A DNA stretch of 53,905 nucleotides from Lachnospiraceae bacterium (GTDB lineage: Bacteria > Bacillota > Clostridia > Lachnospirales > Lachnospiraceae): NCBI GenBank assembly GCA_017521985.1, contig JAFXAZ010000079.1, positions 1 through 53,905 of the forward strand, written 5' to 3'. Positions 18,836 to 28,045 of this stretch are shown here, one piece after another. The notes beneath the pieces were generated by a model. The model made no database searches and was not told where the DNA came from. It saw nothing but the letters and a program-made list of their open reading frames with translations. Position 1 is the stretch's first letter; every line of letters begins with the position of its first letter. The position numbers and the translations under genes are program-made.

Positions 18836-19891
18836 CTATTTTTCATTCCAATGGTCTAACTCGTATTTCAAAGTAGAAAGTAATTCCCCTTCTGGAACCC
18901 TACGAACCACTTCCCCTTTTTTAATCAGTAAACCTTCACCGATTCCGCCGGCAATACCAATGTCAGCTTCTTTTGCTTCACCCGGTCCGTTTACCACACA
19001 GCCCATTACTGCTACTTTAATATCCAAAGGATAGCCCGCGACCAGAGTCTCAACCTGATTTGCCAGCTCAATTAGATTAATCTTGGTACGTCCGCAAGTC
19101 GGACAGGAAACCACTTCAATGCCACCTTTACGAAGTCCAAGTGTACGAAGCACCAGCTTGGCAGTCTTAATTTCCTCTACTGGGTCTCCTGTTAAGGATA
19201 CCCGAATAGTATCACCGATGCCCTGACCCAAAATCATGCCAAGTCCTACGGAAGACTTAATATTGCCGCTCCAAACCGTACCGGACTCTGTAATACCCAC
19301 ATGCAATGGGTAGTTAATCTCTTTCGCCAAAATTTCATGTGCTTTTACGCACATCAATACGTCAGAAGACTTGATACTTACTACTAAATTATCATAGCCT
19401 AAATCTTCTACGATTTTCACTTTATCAAGAGCACTTTCTACAATCCCCTCTGCAGTAACACCGTGGTACTTTTCCACCAGATGCTTTTCCAAAGAGCCGC
19501 TATTTACCCCAATACGAATTGGAATGTTACGCTCCTTTGCCACGTCTACCACAGCCTTTACTCGTTCCACAGAGCCAATATTGCCCGGATTGATACGAAT
19601 TTTGTCTGCGCCGTGCTCCATGGCTGCAATAGCCATTCGATAATCAAAATGGATATCTGCAACTAAAGGAATGTGAATCTGCTTTTTAATTTCCGTAAGC
19701 GCTTCTGCCGCTTCAAAGGTAGGAACGGTACAACGGATAATTTCACATCCTGCCTGTTCCAATCTCAAAATCTGCGCAACCGTTGCCTCCACATTTTCGG
19801 TTGGTGTATTCGTCATAGACTGAATCAGCACCGGATTCCCTCCGCCAATCACTCTGTCACCAATGTGAATCACTTTTGTATGCTCTCTCAT
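18836..19891 (-). CDS. ispG: 4-hydroxy-3-methylbut-2-enyl diphosphate synthase
   Basis: 351 residues, the length of the bacterial single-domain form. N-terminal VGGGNPVLIQSMTNT-like segment (GGGNPVLIQSMTNTPTENV), RINPGNIG in the TIM barrel, and C-terminal Fe-S ligands in SCPTCGRT and MGCVVNGPGE. It converts methylerythritol cyclodiphosphate to HMBPP in the MEP isoprenoid pathway. Dxr of the same pathway is two genes upstream. The final MEP enzymes are not in the window. Confidence 0.98.
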   Translation of the reverse strand: MREHTKVIHIGDRVIGGGNPVLIQSMTNTPTENVEATVAQILRLEQAGCEIIRCTVPTFEAAEALTEIKKQIHIPLVADIHFDYRMAIAAMEHGADKIRINPGNIGSVERVKAVVDVAKERNIPIRIGVNSGSLEKHLVEKYHGVTAEGIVESALDKVKIVEDLGYDNLVVSIKSSDVLMCVKAHEILAKEINYPLHVGITESGTVWSGNIKSSVGLGMILGQGIGDTIRVSLTGDPVEEIKTAKLVLRTLGLRKGGIEVVSCPTCGRTKINLIELANQVETLVAGYPLDIKVAVMGCVVNGPGEAKEADIGIAGGIGEGLLIKKGEVVRRVPEGELLSTLKYELDHWNEK

Positions 19892-19919
19892 ACACGTACC
19901 TCTCTATAAGAACTCTCAT

Positions 19920-20978
19920 TTAAAAGAAAATATTGCGAATATCATTAAATACAAGGAATACCATCAATACCATAAAGAATACAAAGCCGATGGCGTGTAC
20001 CATGCCCTCTTTGTCGGCAGGTACCGGCTTTCCTCTCACTACTTCCACTGCTAAAAATACCAGTCTTCCGCCATCCAATGCCGGAAGAGGCAATAAATTG
20101 ATAATTCCTAAATTAACACTTAAGATAGCAGCTAAGTTCATCATCGTCAAAAGGACATACTGCCAACCAGCCGGTTTTACTGCTTCATAAGTCTCCCCAA
20201 CCATATTTGCAATACCTACTACACCAGCCATATCCTCGGTTTTCACCTGTCCCTGAATCATCTGGAGTAAACTTTTGTAGGTAGACACTGCGGCATATCG
20301 TACTTCATAAAAGCCATACTTCAAAGAATCTAAACCTCGGAACTCCTCATACACCGCGCCTGCCAGCCCCATATAATAGCGGCCCTCTTGTTCATCATAC
20401 TTTGGTGAAAAAGTAACCTCTATAAGTTCGCCATCTCTACTCAACACCATTTCATATGCTTCCCCACGATTCAACTGGGAAATCACCTGCACCTCACGAT
20501 AAAGATGTACCTTTTCGCCATTTACAGAAACAATTTCATCTCCCGGTAAGATTCCCGCTTCTGCTGCCGCTCCGCCTTCTGTTACCTGCGTGATAATCGG
20601 AAGGTCTGTGGCAGAAAAGTTTACGATAATCACACTAAAAAGAAATGCCAAAATAAAATTACAAATAGGACCGGCCACAACGGTGGCAATTCTTGCCCAG
20701 ACACTTGCATTGTTGAAGCAATGCTCATCTCCCGGACCACCACCTTCTACATTACCGTCTTCCCCATCAAACATACATGCGCCTCCGATTGGGAAAAGTC
20801 GGATAGAGTAAACAGTTTCACCCTTTTTAAATTTCACTAATTGAGGTCCCATACCCAGACAAAACTCCAGAACACGGATACCATTTAATTTTGCAACCAG
20901 AAAATGTCCGGCTTCGTGTGCCATTACAAGCACACCTAAAATAAGAAGAAAAATAAGAATTGACACGAAAACTACCAC
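19920..20978 (-). CDS. rseP: Site-2 protease RseP family metalloprotease
   Basis: 352 residues. The first membrane helix carries the zinc-binding HEAGH motif (VMAHEAGHFLVAK); a PDZ domain lies in the middle (GILPGDEIVSVNGEKVHL); and the C-terminal helices carry NLLPLPALDGGR, the third metal ligand region. It is an intramembrane protease that cuts membrane-bound regulators such as anti-sigma factors. It starts four bases after the dxr stop. A truncated-looking anti-sigma factor lies at 12682-13053, but no link is shown. Confidence 0.97.
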   Translation of the reverse strand: MVVFVSILIFLLILGVLVMAHEAGHFLVAKLNGIRVLEFCLGMGPQLVKFKKGETVYSIRLFPIGGACMFDGEDGNVEGGGPGDEHCFNNASVWARIATVVAGPICNFILAFLFSVIIVNFSATDLPIITQVTEGGAAAEAGILPGDEIVSVNGEKVHLYREVQVISQLNRGEAYEMVLSRDGELIEVTFSPKYDEQEGRYYMGLAGAVYEEFRGLDSLKYGFYEVRYAAVSTYKSLLQMIQGQVKTEDMAGVVGIANMVGETYEAVKPAGWQYVLLTMMNLAAILSVNLGIINLLPLPALDGGRLVFLAVEVVRGKPVPADKEGMVHAIGFVFFMVLMVFLVFNDIRNIFF

Positions 20979-20981
20979 CTG

Positions 20982-22130
20982 TTACTTTAACTTTTTGTTG
21001 ATATATGCATATGCTGCCTGCTCTGTTTCTAAAATTTCTTCGACGCTTGGAGTAGAAATAACCTCATGCTGCTGCATACATTCCTCAATGAGCTCTGTTA
21101 TCTGCAAGAAAGAAATCTTTTTATCCAAGAAGAGCGCAACCGCCTTTTCATTTGCTGCATTGAAAACAGTAGGCATACTGCCGCCAATCCGTGCAGACTC
21201 ATATGCTAATTTTAAACCTCTAAAGGTCTCCATATCCGGAGCCTCAAAGGTCATTTGTCCTAATTCATAGAAATTTACACGTTTGCCAGTGAGTGGACGT
21301 CTGTCCGGATAAAACAGTGCGTACTGAATCGGAAGCTTCATATCCGGAGTACCAAGCTGTGCCATAATACCACCGTCTACATACTCAACCATACTGTGAA
21401 TAATGCTCTGTGGATGTACTACTACCTGAATCTGGTCTAAGCTCACATCAAACAGCCACTTTGCTTCGATTACTTCCAGGCCTTTATTTACCAAAGTTGC
21501 TGAATCAATGGTAATCTTGCGCCCCATAGACCAGTTTGGATGCTTCAAAGCATCTTCCACTTGCATCGTTCGGATTTCCTCTAACTTCCTACCACGGAAC
21601 GGTCCTCCCGATGCTGTCAGCAAAATCTTGCTGACCTGACTGCGTTTTTCTCCCTGCATGGACTGGAATATTGCACTATGCTCACTATCTACCGGTAAAA
21701 TGGACACACCATATTCCTTTGCCAAAGGCATAATGATATGTCCTGCCGTAACCAACGTCTCTTTATTGGCTAAAGCAATGTTCTTGCCCGCTTTCATGGC
21801 TGCAATGGTCGGCCTAATACCAATCATGCCCACCAATGCGGTAACCAATACGTCCATGTTCTCCCAGACACTGACTTCTAAAAGTCCTTCCATACCGCAA
21901 AGCACCGGAATCTTTAAATCAGCAGTTTTGACACGTAAATCCTCTGCCGCTTCCTTGCTCCACATTACAACCACTTCCGGTTTAAACTCACGCATCTGTG
22001 CTTCCATTAATTTCACATTGGTGCCTGCTGCAAGAACGGTAACCGTTAAATCCTCGGAATACGCTCTTACTATTTCCAACGTTTGTGTACCAATGGAACC
22101 GGTGGAACCGAGAATACCAATTTTTTTCAT
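20982..22130 (-). CDS. dxr: 1-deoxy-D-xylulose-5-phosphate reductoisomerase
   Basis: 382 residues. The NADPH-binding GSTGSIGTQTLEIVR is at the N-terminus; the metal and substrate site includes VDSEHSAIFQ and LTASGGPFRGR; MGRKITIDSATLVNKGLEVI is diagnostic. It catalyses the committed step of the MEP pathway, forming 2-C-methyl-D-erythritol 4-phosphate. It is tightly packed between cdsA and rseP. Confidence 0.99.
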   Translation of the reverse strand: MKKIGILGSTGSIGTQTLEIVRAYSEDLTVTVLAAGTNVKLMEAQMREFKPEVVVMWSKEAAEDLRVKTADLKIPVLCGMEGLLEVSVWENMDVLVTALVGMIGIRPTIAAMKAGKNIALANKETLVTAGHIIMPLAKEYGVSILPVDSEHSAIFQSMQGEKRSQVSKILLTASGGPFRGRKLEEIRTMQVEDALKHPNWSMGRKITIDSATLVNKGLEVIEAKWLFDVSLDQIQVVVHPQSIIHSMVEYVDGGIMAQLGTPDMKLPIQYALFYPDRRPLTGKRVNFYELGQMTFEAPDMETFRGLKLAYESARIGGSMPTVFNAANEKAVALFLDKKISFLQITELIEECMQQHEVISTPSVEEILETEQAAYAYINKKLK

Positions 22131-22146
22131 TGTAAATAAACCTCAC

Positions 22147-23010
22147 TTAATACATAAATACGTATTTAATATCTAAAAAGAAATAAATCAAGAAATAAAT
22201 ACATGGTGCAGTAAAAATAATACTGTCAAACCGGTCTAAAATACCGCCATGTCCCGGAATACACTTTCCGTAATCCTTGATATTATAATTACGCTTAATT
22301 GCAGAGGCTGCCAAATCGCCACACTGTGCAATCACACTGCCAATACCGCAAATAATACCCATCAAAATCGTCCCATAGTCTGATCCCATTACAAAATGAC
22401 CAAACAACATGCCAAGAAGTACTGAACCCACAACACCACCGATACAGCCCTCAATGGATTTCTTTGGACTAAGAACCGGAAAAGCCTTATGATTTCCAAT
22501 AGTCTTGCCTGTTAACATCCCTACACAATATGCACAGGTATCACTGCCCCATGCACTAATCCAAATCATCCACACTACCTTATTACCGATTTCAGGTAAC
22601 GCTCTTGTCATCCCAATAAAAGACAACATCACCGGCACATACAAAAAAGCAAACACTGCACCTACTGCCTGTGTAGCATTAAACTTTGGAAAGCTAACCA
22701 CATAAACTGCAAGCATTGCAATAATGGTAAACACAATAATCCCAAGAAGATAAACTACATCCACTGCTTCCTGCTTAAAATAAAAATACATCTGACAGGT
22801 ATAAAGCAATATATTTCCTACAATACCGGTAAACTCCAAACGATTAAAGTTACCATTTTCCCTGGTAATCCCGATTGCCTTAGTCATTTCCAAAAAACCA
22901 ATCACGGAAAGAAATGCAAGAACTGCTAACAGAGGTATCCCTCCAAAATACAAAAATATTGCCGTTAACACTAACAAAATAATGCCGCTAATCAATCTGG
23001 TAACAAACAT
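22147..23010 (-). CDS. cdsA: Phosphatidate cytidylyltransferase
   Basis: 287 residues with about eight membrane segments. The C-terminal signature is complete: SAIKRNYNIKDYGKCIPGHG followed by GGILDRFDSIIF; LSPKKSIEG precedes it. It makes CDP-diacylglycerol from phosphatidate and CTP, the precursor for phospholipids. Its start overlaps the uppS stop by one base, suggesting coupled translation. Confidence 0.98.
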   Translation of the reverse strand: MFVTRLISGIILLVLTAIFLYFGGIPLLAVLAFLSVIGFLEMTKAIGITRENGNFNRLEFTGIVGNILLYTCQMYFYFKQEAVDVVYLLGIIVFTIIAMLAVYVVSFPKFNATQAVGAVFAFLYVPVMLSFIGMTRALPEIGNKVVWMIWISAWGSDTCAYCVGMLTGKTIGNHKAFPVLSPKKSIEGCIGGVVGSVLLGMLFGHFVMGSDYGTILMGIICGIGSVIAQCGDLAASAIKRNYNIKDYGKCIPGHGGILDRFDSIIFTAPCIYFLIYFFLDIKYVFMY

Positions 23011-23735
23011 TATGTAGTTTCCTCCTTCAGTCCGCCAAACTTTCTGTTTCTATGGTTATATGCTTCAATGGCCTTTTCTAACTCTTTTTTATTGAAATCC
23101 GGCCACGCAACCGGTGTAAAATAAAACTCTGTATATGCCAACTGCCACAACAGGAAATTTGAAATACGCTGCTCGTTGCAGGTACGAATCAGTAAATCCG
23201 GGTCCGGATAATCACCGGTATCCAGACTGCGGGTGATCACATCCTCTGTAATATCATCCTGAGAAAGCTCACCTTTTACAACCTTCTCTGCAATATTTTT
23301 TACTGCTCGTCTGATTTCATCACGTCCGCCATAATTAATAGCAATACTAAAATGCAGACCGGTATTGTTCTTGGATGCTTCTTCTAATTCTGCAATACTC
23401 TTCTGAATATCCTCGTCTAATCTGGATTTATCCCCAATCACACGCACACACATATTATTTTTTTCTGCGGTTTTCAAGCAATTCTTCATATAATTGCGTA
23501 ACAATTTCATCAGAGCGTCCACTTCGTCCTTCGGTCGGTTCCAGTTCTCTGTAGAAAATGCATATACGGTCAGATACTGCACACCCATTTTGTAAGCCTC
23601 TTCACAAATCACCTCTACCGTTTTGGCGCCCTGCACATGACCGGCATTACGCGGAAGCCCCTTGGCCTTTGCCCAGCGTCCATTGCCATCCAAAATAATC
23701 GCTATGTGATTTGGTACTATCCTATCTGCTGCCAT
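23010..23735 (-). CDS. uppS: Undecaprenyl diphosphate synthase (isoprenyl transferase)
   Basis: 241 residues of the cis-prenyltransferase fold. The catalytic IILDGNGRWAKAKGLPRNAGH is at the N-terminus, LTVYAFSTENWNRP follows, and the C-terminal RTCNEQRISNFLLWQLAYTE completes the family pattern (usually SGE/NEQRxSNF). It makes the lipid carrier for cell-wall assembly, using isoprenoid units made with Dxr and IspG from the same operon. Confidence 0.98.
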   Translation of the reverse strand: MAADRIVPNHIAIILDGNGRWAKAKGLPRNAGHVQGAKTVEVICEEAYKMGVQYLTVYAFSTENWNRPKDEVDALMKLLRNYMKNCLKTAEKNNMCVRVIGDKSRLDEDIQKSIAELEEASKNNTGLHFSIAINYGGRDEIRRAVKNIAEKVVKGELSQDDITEDVITRSLDTGDYPDPDLLIRTCNEQRISNFLLWQLAYTEFYFTPVAWPDFNKKELEKAIEAYNHRNRKFGGLKEETT

Positions 23736-23795
23736 CTTTTACCTCAATTCCTAAATATATTCACGAAGCAGACAAGTCCGCTTCGACTATGTAAG

Positions 23796-23824
23796 AAAAA
23801 GGGGCACTGTTTATGGAGTGCCCC
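23796..23824 (-). terminator. Terminator after frr
   Basis: GGGGCACT (23801-23808) pairs with AGTGCCCC (23817-23824); on the minus strand a TTTTT run follows. It splits pyrH-frr from uppS-polC, though read-through is likely. A second stem, CGAAGC/GCTTCG, follows at about 23764-23785. Confidence 0.8.
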
Positions 23825-23840
23825 TCATAAGTACATGTTA

Positions 23841-24395
23841 CTAAACAGTCATAATTTCCTTGGTCTTATCTTCTACAGCCTTGTCAATGTTCTTAACAAA
23901 CTTGTCCGTCAGTTTCTGAAGCTGATCTTCTAAATCCTTGCGGTCATCTTCTGTAATCTCGCTTGCTTTTTCCAGCTTCTTTACTGCATCTACGCCGTCA
24001 CGTCTAACATTACGAACAGCAACCTTCTGCTCTTCGCCTTTTTTCTTTACATCCTTTGCTAACTGCTTACGGCGTTCTTCTGTCACTTCAGGGAAAACCA
24101 AACGAATAACAGATCCATCATTGCTTGGATTAATACCAAGCTCAGAAGTCATAATCGCCTTTTCGATAGCCTTAATCAAGCTTCTGTCCCAAGGTGCAAT
24201 CTGAATCATTCTAGGTTCCGGAACGGATACGTTTGCAACCTGCTGAATCGGTGTAGGTGTACCATAGTAATCCACTCTAATCTTATTTAATACGTTAGGA
24301 TTGGCACGTCCTGCACGAATTGCTGCAAAGTCAGCCACTAAATAGTCTACACATTTCTGCATTTTTTCTTCGTAAATTGCTAATCTCTGATCCAT
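23841..24395 (-). CDS. frr: Ribosome recycling factor
   Basis: 184 residues of all-helical plus small beta domain. VADFAAIRAGRANPNVLNKI lies in the first helix region, and the C-terminal helices are rich in charged residues (KDLEDQLQKLTDKFVKNIDK). It splits post-termination ribosomes with EF-G. I take 24395 as the start, since GGAGG is eight bases upstream; the ATG at 24410 forms part of that ribosome site. It follows pyrH closely. Confidence 0.98.
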   Translation of the reverse strand: MDQRLAIYEEKMQKCVDYLVADFAAIRAGRANPNVLNKIRVDYYGTPTPIQQVANVSVPEPRMIQIAPWDRSLIKAIEKAIMTSELGINPSNDGSVIRLVFPEVTEERRKQLAKDVKKKGEEQKVAVRNVRRDGVDAVKKLEKASEITEDDRKDLEDQLQKLTDKFVKNIDKAVEDKTKEIMTV

Positions 24396-24410
24396 AATTA
24401 TATCCTCCAA

Positions 24411-25106
24411 TTATACGGTTACTTTTGTACCGTTAAATTTTCCGTTAATCGTATTTACGATGGAATTTTCCTCGTTTAAATCAAACACCCACATAGGCAT
24501 CTTGTTGTCTCTTGCCAGAATAGATGCGGTCATGTCCACTACCTGAAGGTTCTTATCGATAACTTCCTGGATGGAAACCTCATCATACTTACGTGCATCC
24601 GGATTCTTCGCCGGGTCTGAGTCGTAAACTCCATCAATAGACTTCGCCAAAAGAATGGTCTCTGCATCTACTTCAATCGCACGTAATACTACGCCGGTAT
24701 CGGTAGAGAAATACGGATGTCCTGTGCCGCCTGCAAAGAACACTACCATACCCTTTGCAAAATATTTGTTTGCTCTGTCCTTTGAAAAAAGCTTCGTAAA
24801 TGAGCCGCATTCAAAAGGGGTTAAAATATTGGTCTGCATACCTACACTTCTGAAAATCTCAGAAACATAAATGCAGTTCATAATGGTTGCAAGCATACCA
24901 ATCTGGTCTGCCTTGGTACGATCAATATTCTCAGAGGATCGACCTCTCCAGAAATTACCTCCTCCAATCACAATACCAACTTCCGTACCTGCATCTACTA
25001 ACTGCTTAACCTGCAGTGCAACACCTCTGACGGTGTCTTCATCAAAACCGGTCTTTTTGTCACCTGCAAGTGCCTCGCCGCTTAATTTTAGCATGATTCT
25101 CTTCAT
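24411..25106 (-). CDS. pyrH: UMP kinase
   Basis: 231 residues of the amino-acid-kinase fold: MLKLSGEALAG at the start, GIVIGGGNFWRGR, and FFAGGTGHPYFSTDTG in the middle. It phosphorylates UMP to UDP. The usual upstream partners rpsB and tsf are missing; instead folBK lies upstream across a 96-base gap with a TACACT -10-like element, so pyrH probably has its own promoter. Confidence 0.98.
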   Translation of the reverse strand: MKRIMLKLSGEALAGDKKTGFDEDTVRGVALQVKQLVDAGTEVGIVIGGGNFWRGRSSENIDRTKADQIGMLATIMNCIYVSEIFRSVGMQTNILTPFECGSFTKLFSKDRANKYFAKGMVVFFAGGTGHPYFSTDTGVVLRAIEVDAETILLAKSIDGVYDSDPAKNPDARKYDEVSIQEVIDKNLQVVDMTASILARDNKMPMWVFDLNEENSIVNTINGKFNGTKVTV

Positions 25107-25202
25107 AAAAGTACCTCAATTCTCATACTTATTTATCTCAGTGTACCATAAAACTCAGCAAGGGAAAAGACTAAAAAAGCATTTTTATGTTAAATTTATT
25201 TT

Positions 25203-26015
25203 TTATGCCAGTTGCTTTAATAATTGCTCCATCGTCTGCCCCAAAAGAGGATGCTTTTCATACGGTGCAATTTCTGCCATAGGCTTTAACACAAACTCCC
25301 GATTATGCATATCTTTATGCGGAATAATCAAATCCGGCGTATCCATCACTACATCCTCATACAAAAGAATGTCTAAATCCAGTGTTCTCGGTCCCCAATG
25401 AATAATGCGATCCCTATTATGGTCTGCTTCGATTTCATGCAGCCTGTCCAAAAGTTCCTCCGGACTATATAATGTCTCAATGGCCATGGCACTGTTTACA
25501 AAATCATCCTGCTCCACACCACCGTAAGGCTTTGTAACAATATATTCTGCCACCTTCAACACACGAACTTTTTCGTCTGCTTTTAATGCCTCCACGGCTC
25601 CGTCTAAGTGTGCTTTACTATTACCCATATTAGAACCAAGTGCTACATATGCTCTCTTCCAGCCTCTGCAAATTACCACAGAAACACTTTCAAAAGGAAG
25701 CAGAATCGGTGCTTCCGGCTTACGTAGCTCCAAGGTAATGTTTCGAATCAACGGGAACTGCAACAGCACTGCCTCTGCACAAACCTCTGCCGCACGCTCA
25801 ATTAAATCACAGCTCTGCTCCGTCATTTTCTCATGCAGTAAAAGAGCCACTTCACCATAATGAGTGGAAGTCGCCAAATCGTCCGTCTTGCCTGCTTTAC
25901 GCAAGTCTGTATCCAATGTGGCATTGAGATAAAATCTCTGCCCCTTTTCTTTTTCTTCTGAAAACACGCCATGATATGCGTAAATTTCTAAATTTTCTAT
26001 TTTAATCTGATCCAT
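25203..26015 (-). CDS. folBK: Fused dihydroneopterin aldolase / HPPK
   Basis: 270 residues in two enzymes. Residues 1-118 are FolB (IKIENLEIYAYHGVFSEEKE, ATSTHYGEVA), an aldolase giving 6-hydroxymethyl-dihydropterin. Residues about 120-270 are FolK (AYVALGSNMGNSKAHLDGAV, WGPRTLDLDILLYEDV, IPHKDMHNREFVLKPMAEIA), which adds pyrophosphate. Together they make the substrate for FolP, whose gene ends 27 bp upstream. GAGGTATAT precedes the start. Confidence 0.97.
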   Translation of the reverse strand: MDQIKIENLEIYAYHGVFSEEKEKGQRFYLNATLDTDLRKAGKTDDLATSTHYGEVALLLHEKMTEQSCDLIERAAEVCAEAVLLQFPLIRNITLELRKPEAPILLPFESVSVVICRGWKRAYVALGSNMGNSKAHLDGAVEALKADEKVRVLKVAEYIVTKPYGGVEQDDFVNSAMAIETLYSPEELLDRLHEIEADHNRDRIIHWGPRTLDLDILLYEDVVMDTPDLIIPHKDMHNREFVLKPMAEIAPYEKHPLLGQTMEQLLKQLA

Positions 26016-26042
26016 ATATACCTCATAAAAATTATCGTTTTG

Positions 26043-26852
26043 TTAAAACCGATACATCGCCTCCGCCATCTTGATTGCTCTAACATTTGCTTTTACGTTG
26101 TGCACACGCACAAAATTCCAGCCCGCACGAACCGCCTCCACGGTAGTTACCAGCGTACCTTCCTCACGTTCTGCTGCCGGCAGATCCAACGTCAAACCAA
26201 TCACGCTTTTACGGCTGGTACCAAGAAGCATCGGATACCCCAGCCACTCAAACTCCTTTAAATGTCGAAGCACCTCTAAATTGTGCTCGTAGGTCTTGCC
26301 AAAACCCACCCCCGGGTCCAGGATAATTTTGTCCTTTGGGACACCTGCCAAGCGAGCAATATCCACGCTTTCTGCCAAGTCATTCAACACTTCCGGCAAA
26401 AACCTCTGATACACTGCCTCCCTACGATTATGCATCAAGCAACACGCCACGCCAGCCTTCGCAATCACATGCGCCATCTGCCCGTCATCGTACTTTAATC
26501 CCCAAATATCATTTATCAAATCCGCACCTGCCTTGATACCGGCCTTTGCCACCTCATGCTTGTACGTATCCAGAGAAACCGGCACATCAAAGCGAATCTT
26601 TACCGCCTCAATCATCGGCACCACCCGCTCAATTTCTTCCTGCACCGGTACAACCGTATACCCCGGTCTGGTAGATTCGCCGCCGATATCCACAATGTCA
26701 CAACCCTCTTTTAACATTTCTTCCACATGAAAGAGCGCTGCATCCACCGCACGAAACTTCCCACCATCTGAAAAAGAATCCGGTGTCACATTCAAGATGC
26801 CCATAATATATGTTTTATTATTTAACTCAAATTCTCTATTCCCTATAACCAT
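26043..26852 (-). CDS. folP: Dihydropteroate synthase
   Basis: 269 residues, a TIM barrel with the two signature loops GILNVTPDSFSDGGKF and DIGGESTRPGY, and the C-terminal LLGTSRKSVIG and RVHNVKANVRAIKMAEA. It joins p-aminobenzoate to hydroxymethyl-dihydropterin pyrophosphate and is the sulfonamide target. It lies in the same operon as folBK but is cut off from folC-folE by about 3.6 kb of accessory DNA and a repeat array. Confidence 0.98.
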   Translation of the reverse strand: MVIGNREFELNNKTYIMGILNVTPDSFSDGGKFRAVDAALFHVEEMLKEGCDIVDIGGESTRPGYTVVPVQEEIERVVPMIEAVKIRFDVPVSLDTYKHEVAKAGIKAGADLINDIWGLKYDDGQMAHVIAKAGVACCLMHNRREAVYQRFLPEVLNDLAESVDIARLAGVPKDKIILDPGVGFGKTYEHNLEVLRHLKEFEWLGYPMLLGTSRKSVIGLTLDLPAAEREEGTLVTTVEAVRAGWNFVRVHNVKANVRAIKMAEAMYRF

Positions 26853-26948
26853 ACTTGCTTAAATCCACCTTATAGTCTATTTTTTGCATTTACCACCTTA
26901 TAACCCTTCCCGCAATTTGTGGTTTTCGCCCTTATATGCAACTCATGT

Positions 26949-27250
26949 CCCGACTAAATACACCCTTTTACACTACAATCGGTATTTTTGAGCACTCTAT
27001 ACCCGACTGGTACCCATTTTTCTCTATTCTAGTCGGGTAATTTAGCTACCTTCCTCCCGACTGGTGGTGACTTCTCTCTACTCTAGTCGGGATACTTAGG
27101 CACTTTTCTCCCGACTGGTGATAGTTTTTTCTTTGTTTAGTTGGTTTTTTTCTCTAAAACATCCCGATTACTTGAATTCTTCTCTATTACAGTCGGGGAA
27201 ATACTCATACTTCAGCCCCGCTTAATTAAGATTCCCTCTCATCAGTCGGA
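26949..27250. repeat. Regular 53-54 bp tandem repeat with paired CCCGACT / AGTCGGG
   Basis: CCCGACT-like words start at 26949, 27002, 27056, 27110, 27163 and 27217. Their complements AGTCGGG lie at 26977 (degenerate), 27031, 27085, 27139 (degenerate), 27191 and 27244. Both series repeat every 52-54 bases, so the array has about six units, each with a dyad of 7-8 bp arms around a T-rich spacer often containing TCTCTA. The two central units are the best preserved. There is no gene inside except that the last half-site overlaps the end of the frameshifted membrane gene. Single-strand folding into a row of hairpins is possible. Confidence 0.85.
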
Positions 27251-27570
27251 ATATGGACGATTTTCCTTCGTCACATAAATATGCGCCACACCAAATACTG
27301 CCGCACTAACCACTAACAGCCAATAATCCAGCATCCAGCCGCTTAACAGAAAAATACACACCGAAATCACTGCTAACGCCATGAGCTGCCAATTCTTCTG
27401 CTTTATAAAAAACACCACCAAACAACCCAATACGCTAAAAGCAGCAACGCATTTCCCAAACCATACACAAAAAAATTCTCCACAGAAGGAAATCCAAATC
27501 CCCTTGGACTGATATTGAAAATCATCAATATCATGCAGGTATATCGACCTACTTGCTCTAACATATTCAT
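27242..27570 (-). pseudogene. Frameshifted small membrane protein
   Basis: From the ATG at 27570 the minus strand reads MNMLEQVGRY, then MILMIFNISPRGFGFPSVEN and a helix ending WWCFL before a stop. A second frame continues the protein: IKQKNWQLMALAVISVCIFL, a last helix LLVVSAAVFGVAHIYV, ending PYSD. The two frames meet at the T-rich run GTTTTTTATAAAG near 27409. Joined, they give about 110 residues with three or four helices, similar in pattern to a small Lachnospiraceae membrane protein family. It is a one-base frameshift, or possibly a sequencing error in the homopolymer. Confidence 0.75.
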
Positions 27571-27642
27571 AAATTTGTTCGTGTATTTATTTTGCTGTCC
27601 ACGGAATTTTAGATTTGCAGAAATATCTATAATTGTGCCTAT

Positions 27643-27870
27643 CTATTTGTACTCGTAATCAGGTTTAAAGAAAATATTCTTATTATTTTTTATTTCTTTT
27701 TTGTATACGTGTTCACCCCAATCACATTGATTTACTTCTTCAATTGCAACAGAGACATCACCAATATCAACTTTTAATTCTTCTACTATAATATTTGCTA
27801 TTTTATCTGCTAAATTGCTTTTTATTTCATCATTTCGACCTGGCCATAATTTTACGGTAACATGTGGCAT
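27643..27870 (-). CDS. 4-oxalocrotonate tautomerase family protein
   Basis: 75 residues beginning MPHVTVKLWPGRND, so that after removal of Met the catalytic Pro is N-terminal, as in all tautomerase-superfamily enzymes. It matches the small PptA-like subgroup in length (helix KSNLADKIANIIVEEL then VSVAIEEV). The substrate is unknown. TAGGAGG lies upstream of the ATG. It sits alone between the frameshifted membrane gene and the YcxB-like gene. Confidence 0.9.
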   Translation of the reverse strand: MPHVTVKLWPGRNDEIKSNLADKIANIIVEELKVDIGDVSVAIEEVNQCDWGEHVYKKEIKNNKNIFFKPDYEYK

Positions 27871-28045
27871 ACTACTTTCCTCCTATAATTTCCTTTTATT
27901 CTTCAATTTTTATTATATCAATAACTCTTTTTTGAGGACTGTTATGTCTCAAGATTATAATTTTCTTAATCAACACACAATTCCGAAAAGGGAGTTCTTT
28001 TATTGACTGTCATGCTTGTAATTGTAATTTTGCACGGCATAAAAG

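Noticed and set aside
26949-27250. CRISPR array
   Set aside because: Spacing is regular, but the repeated words are only 7-10 bases, the units are degenerate, spacers resemble each other, and no cas gene is nearby.
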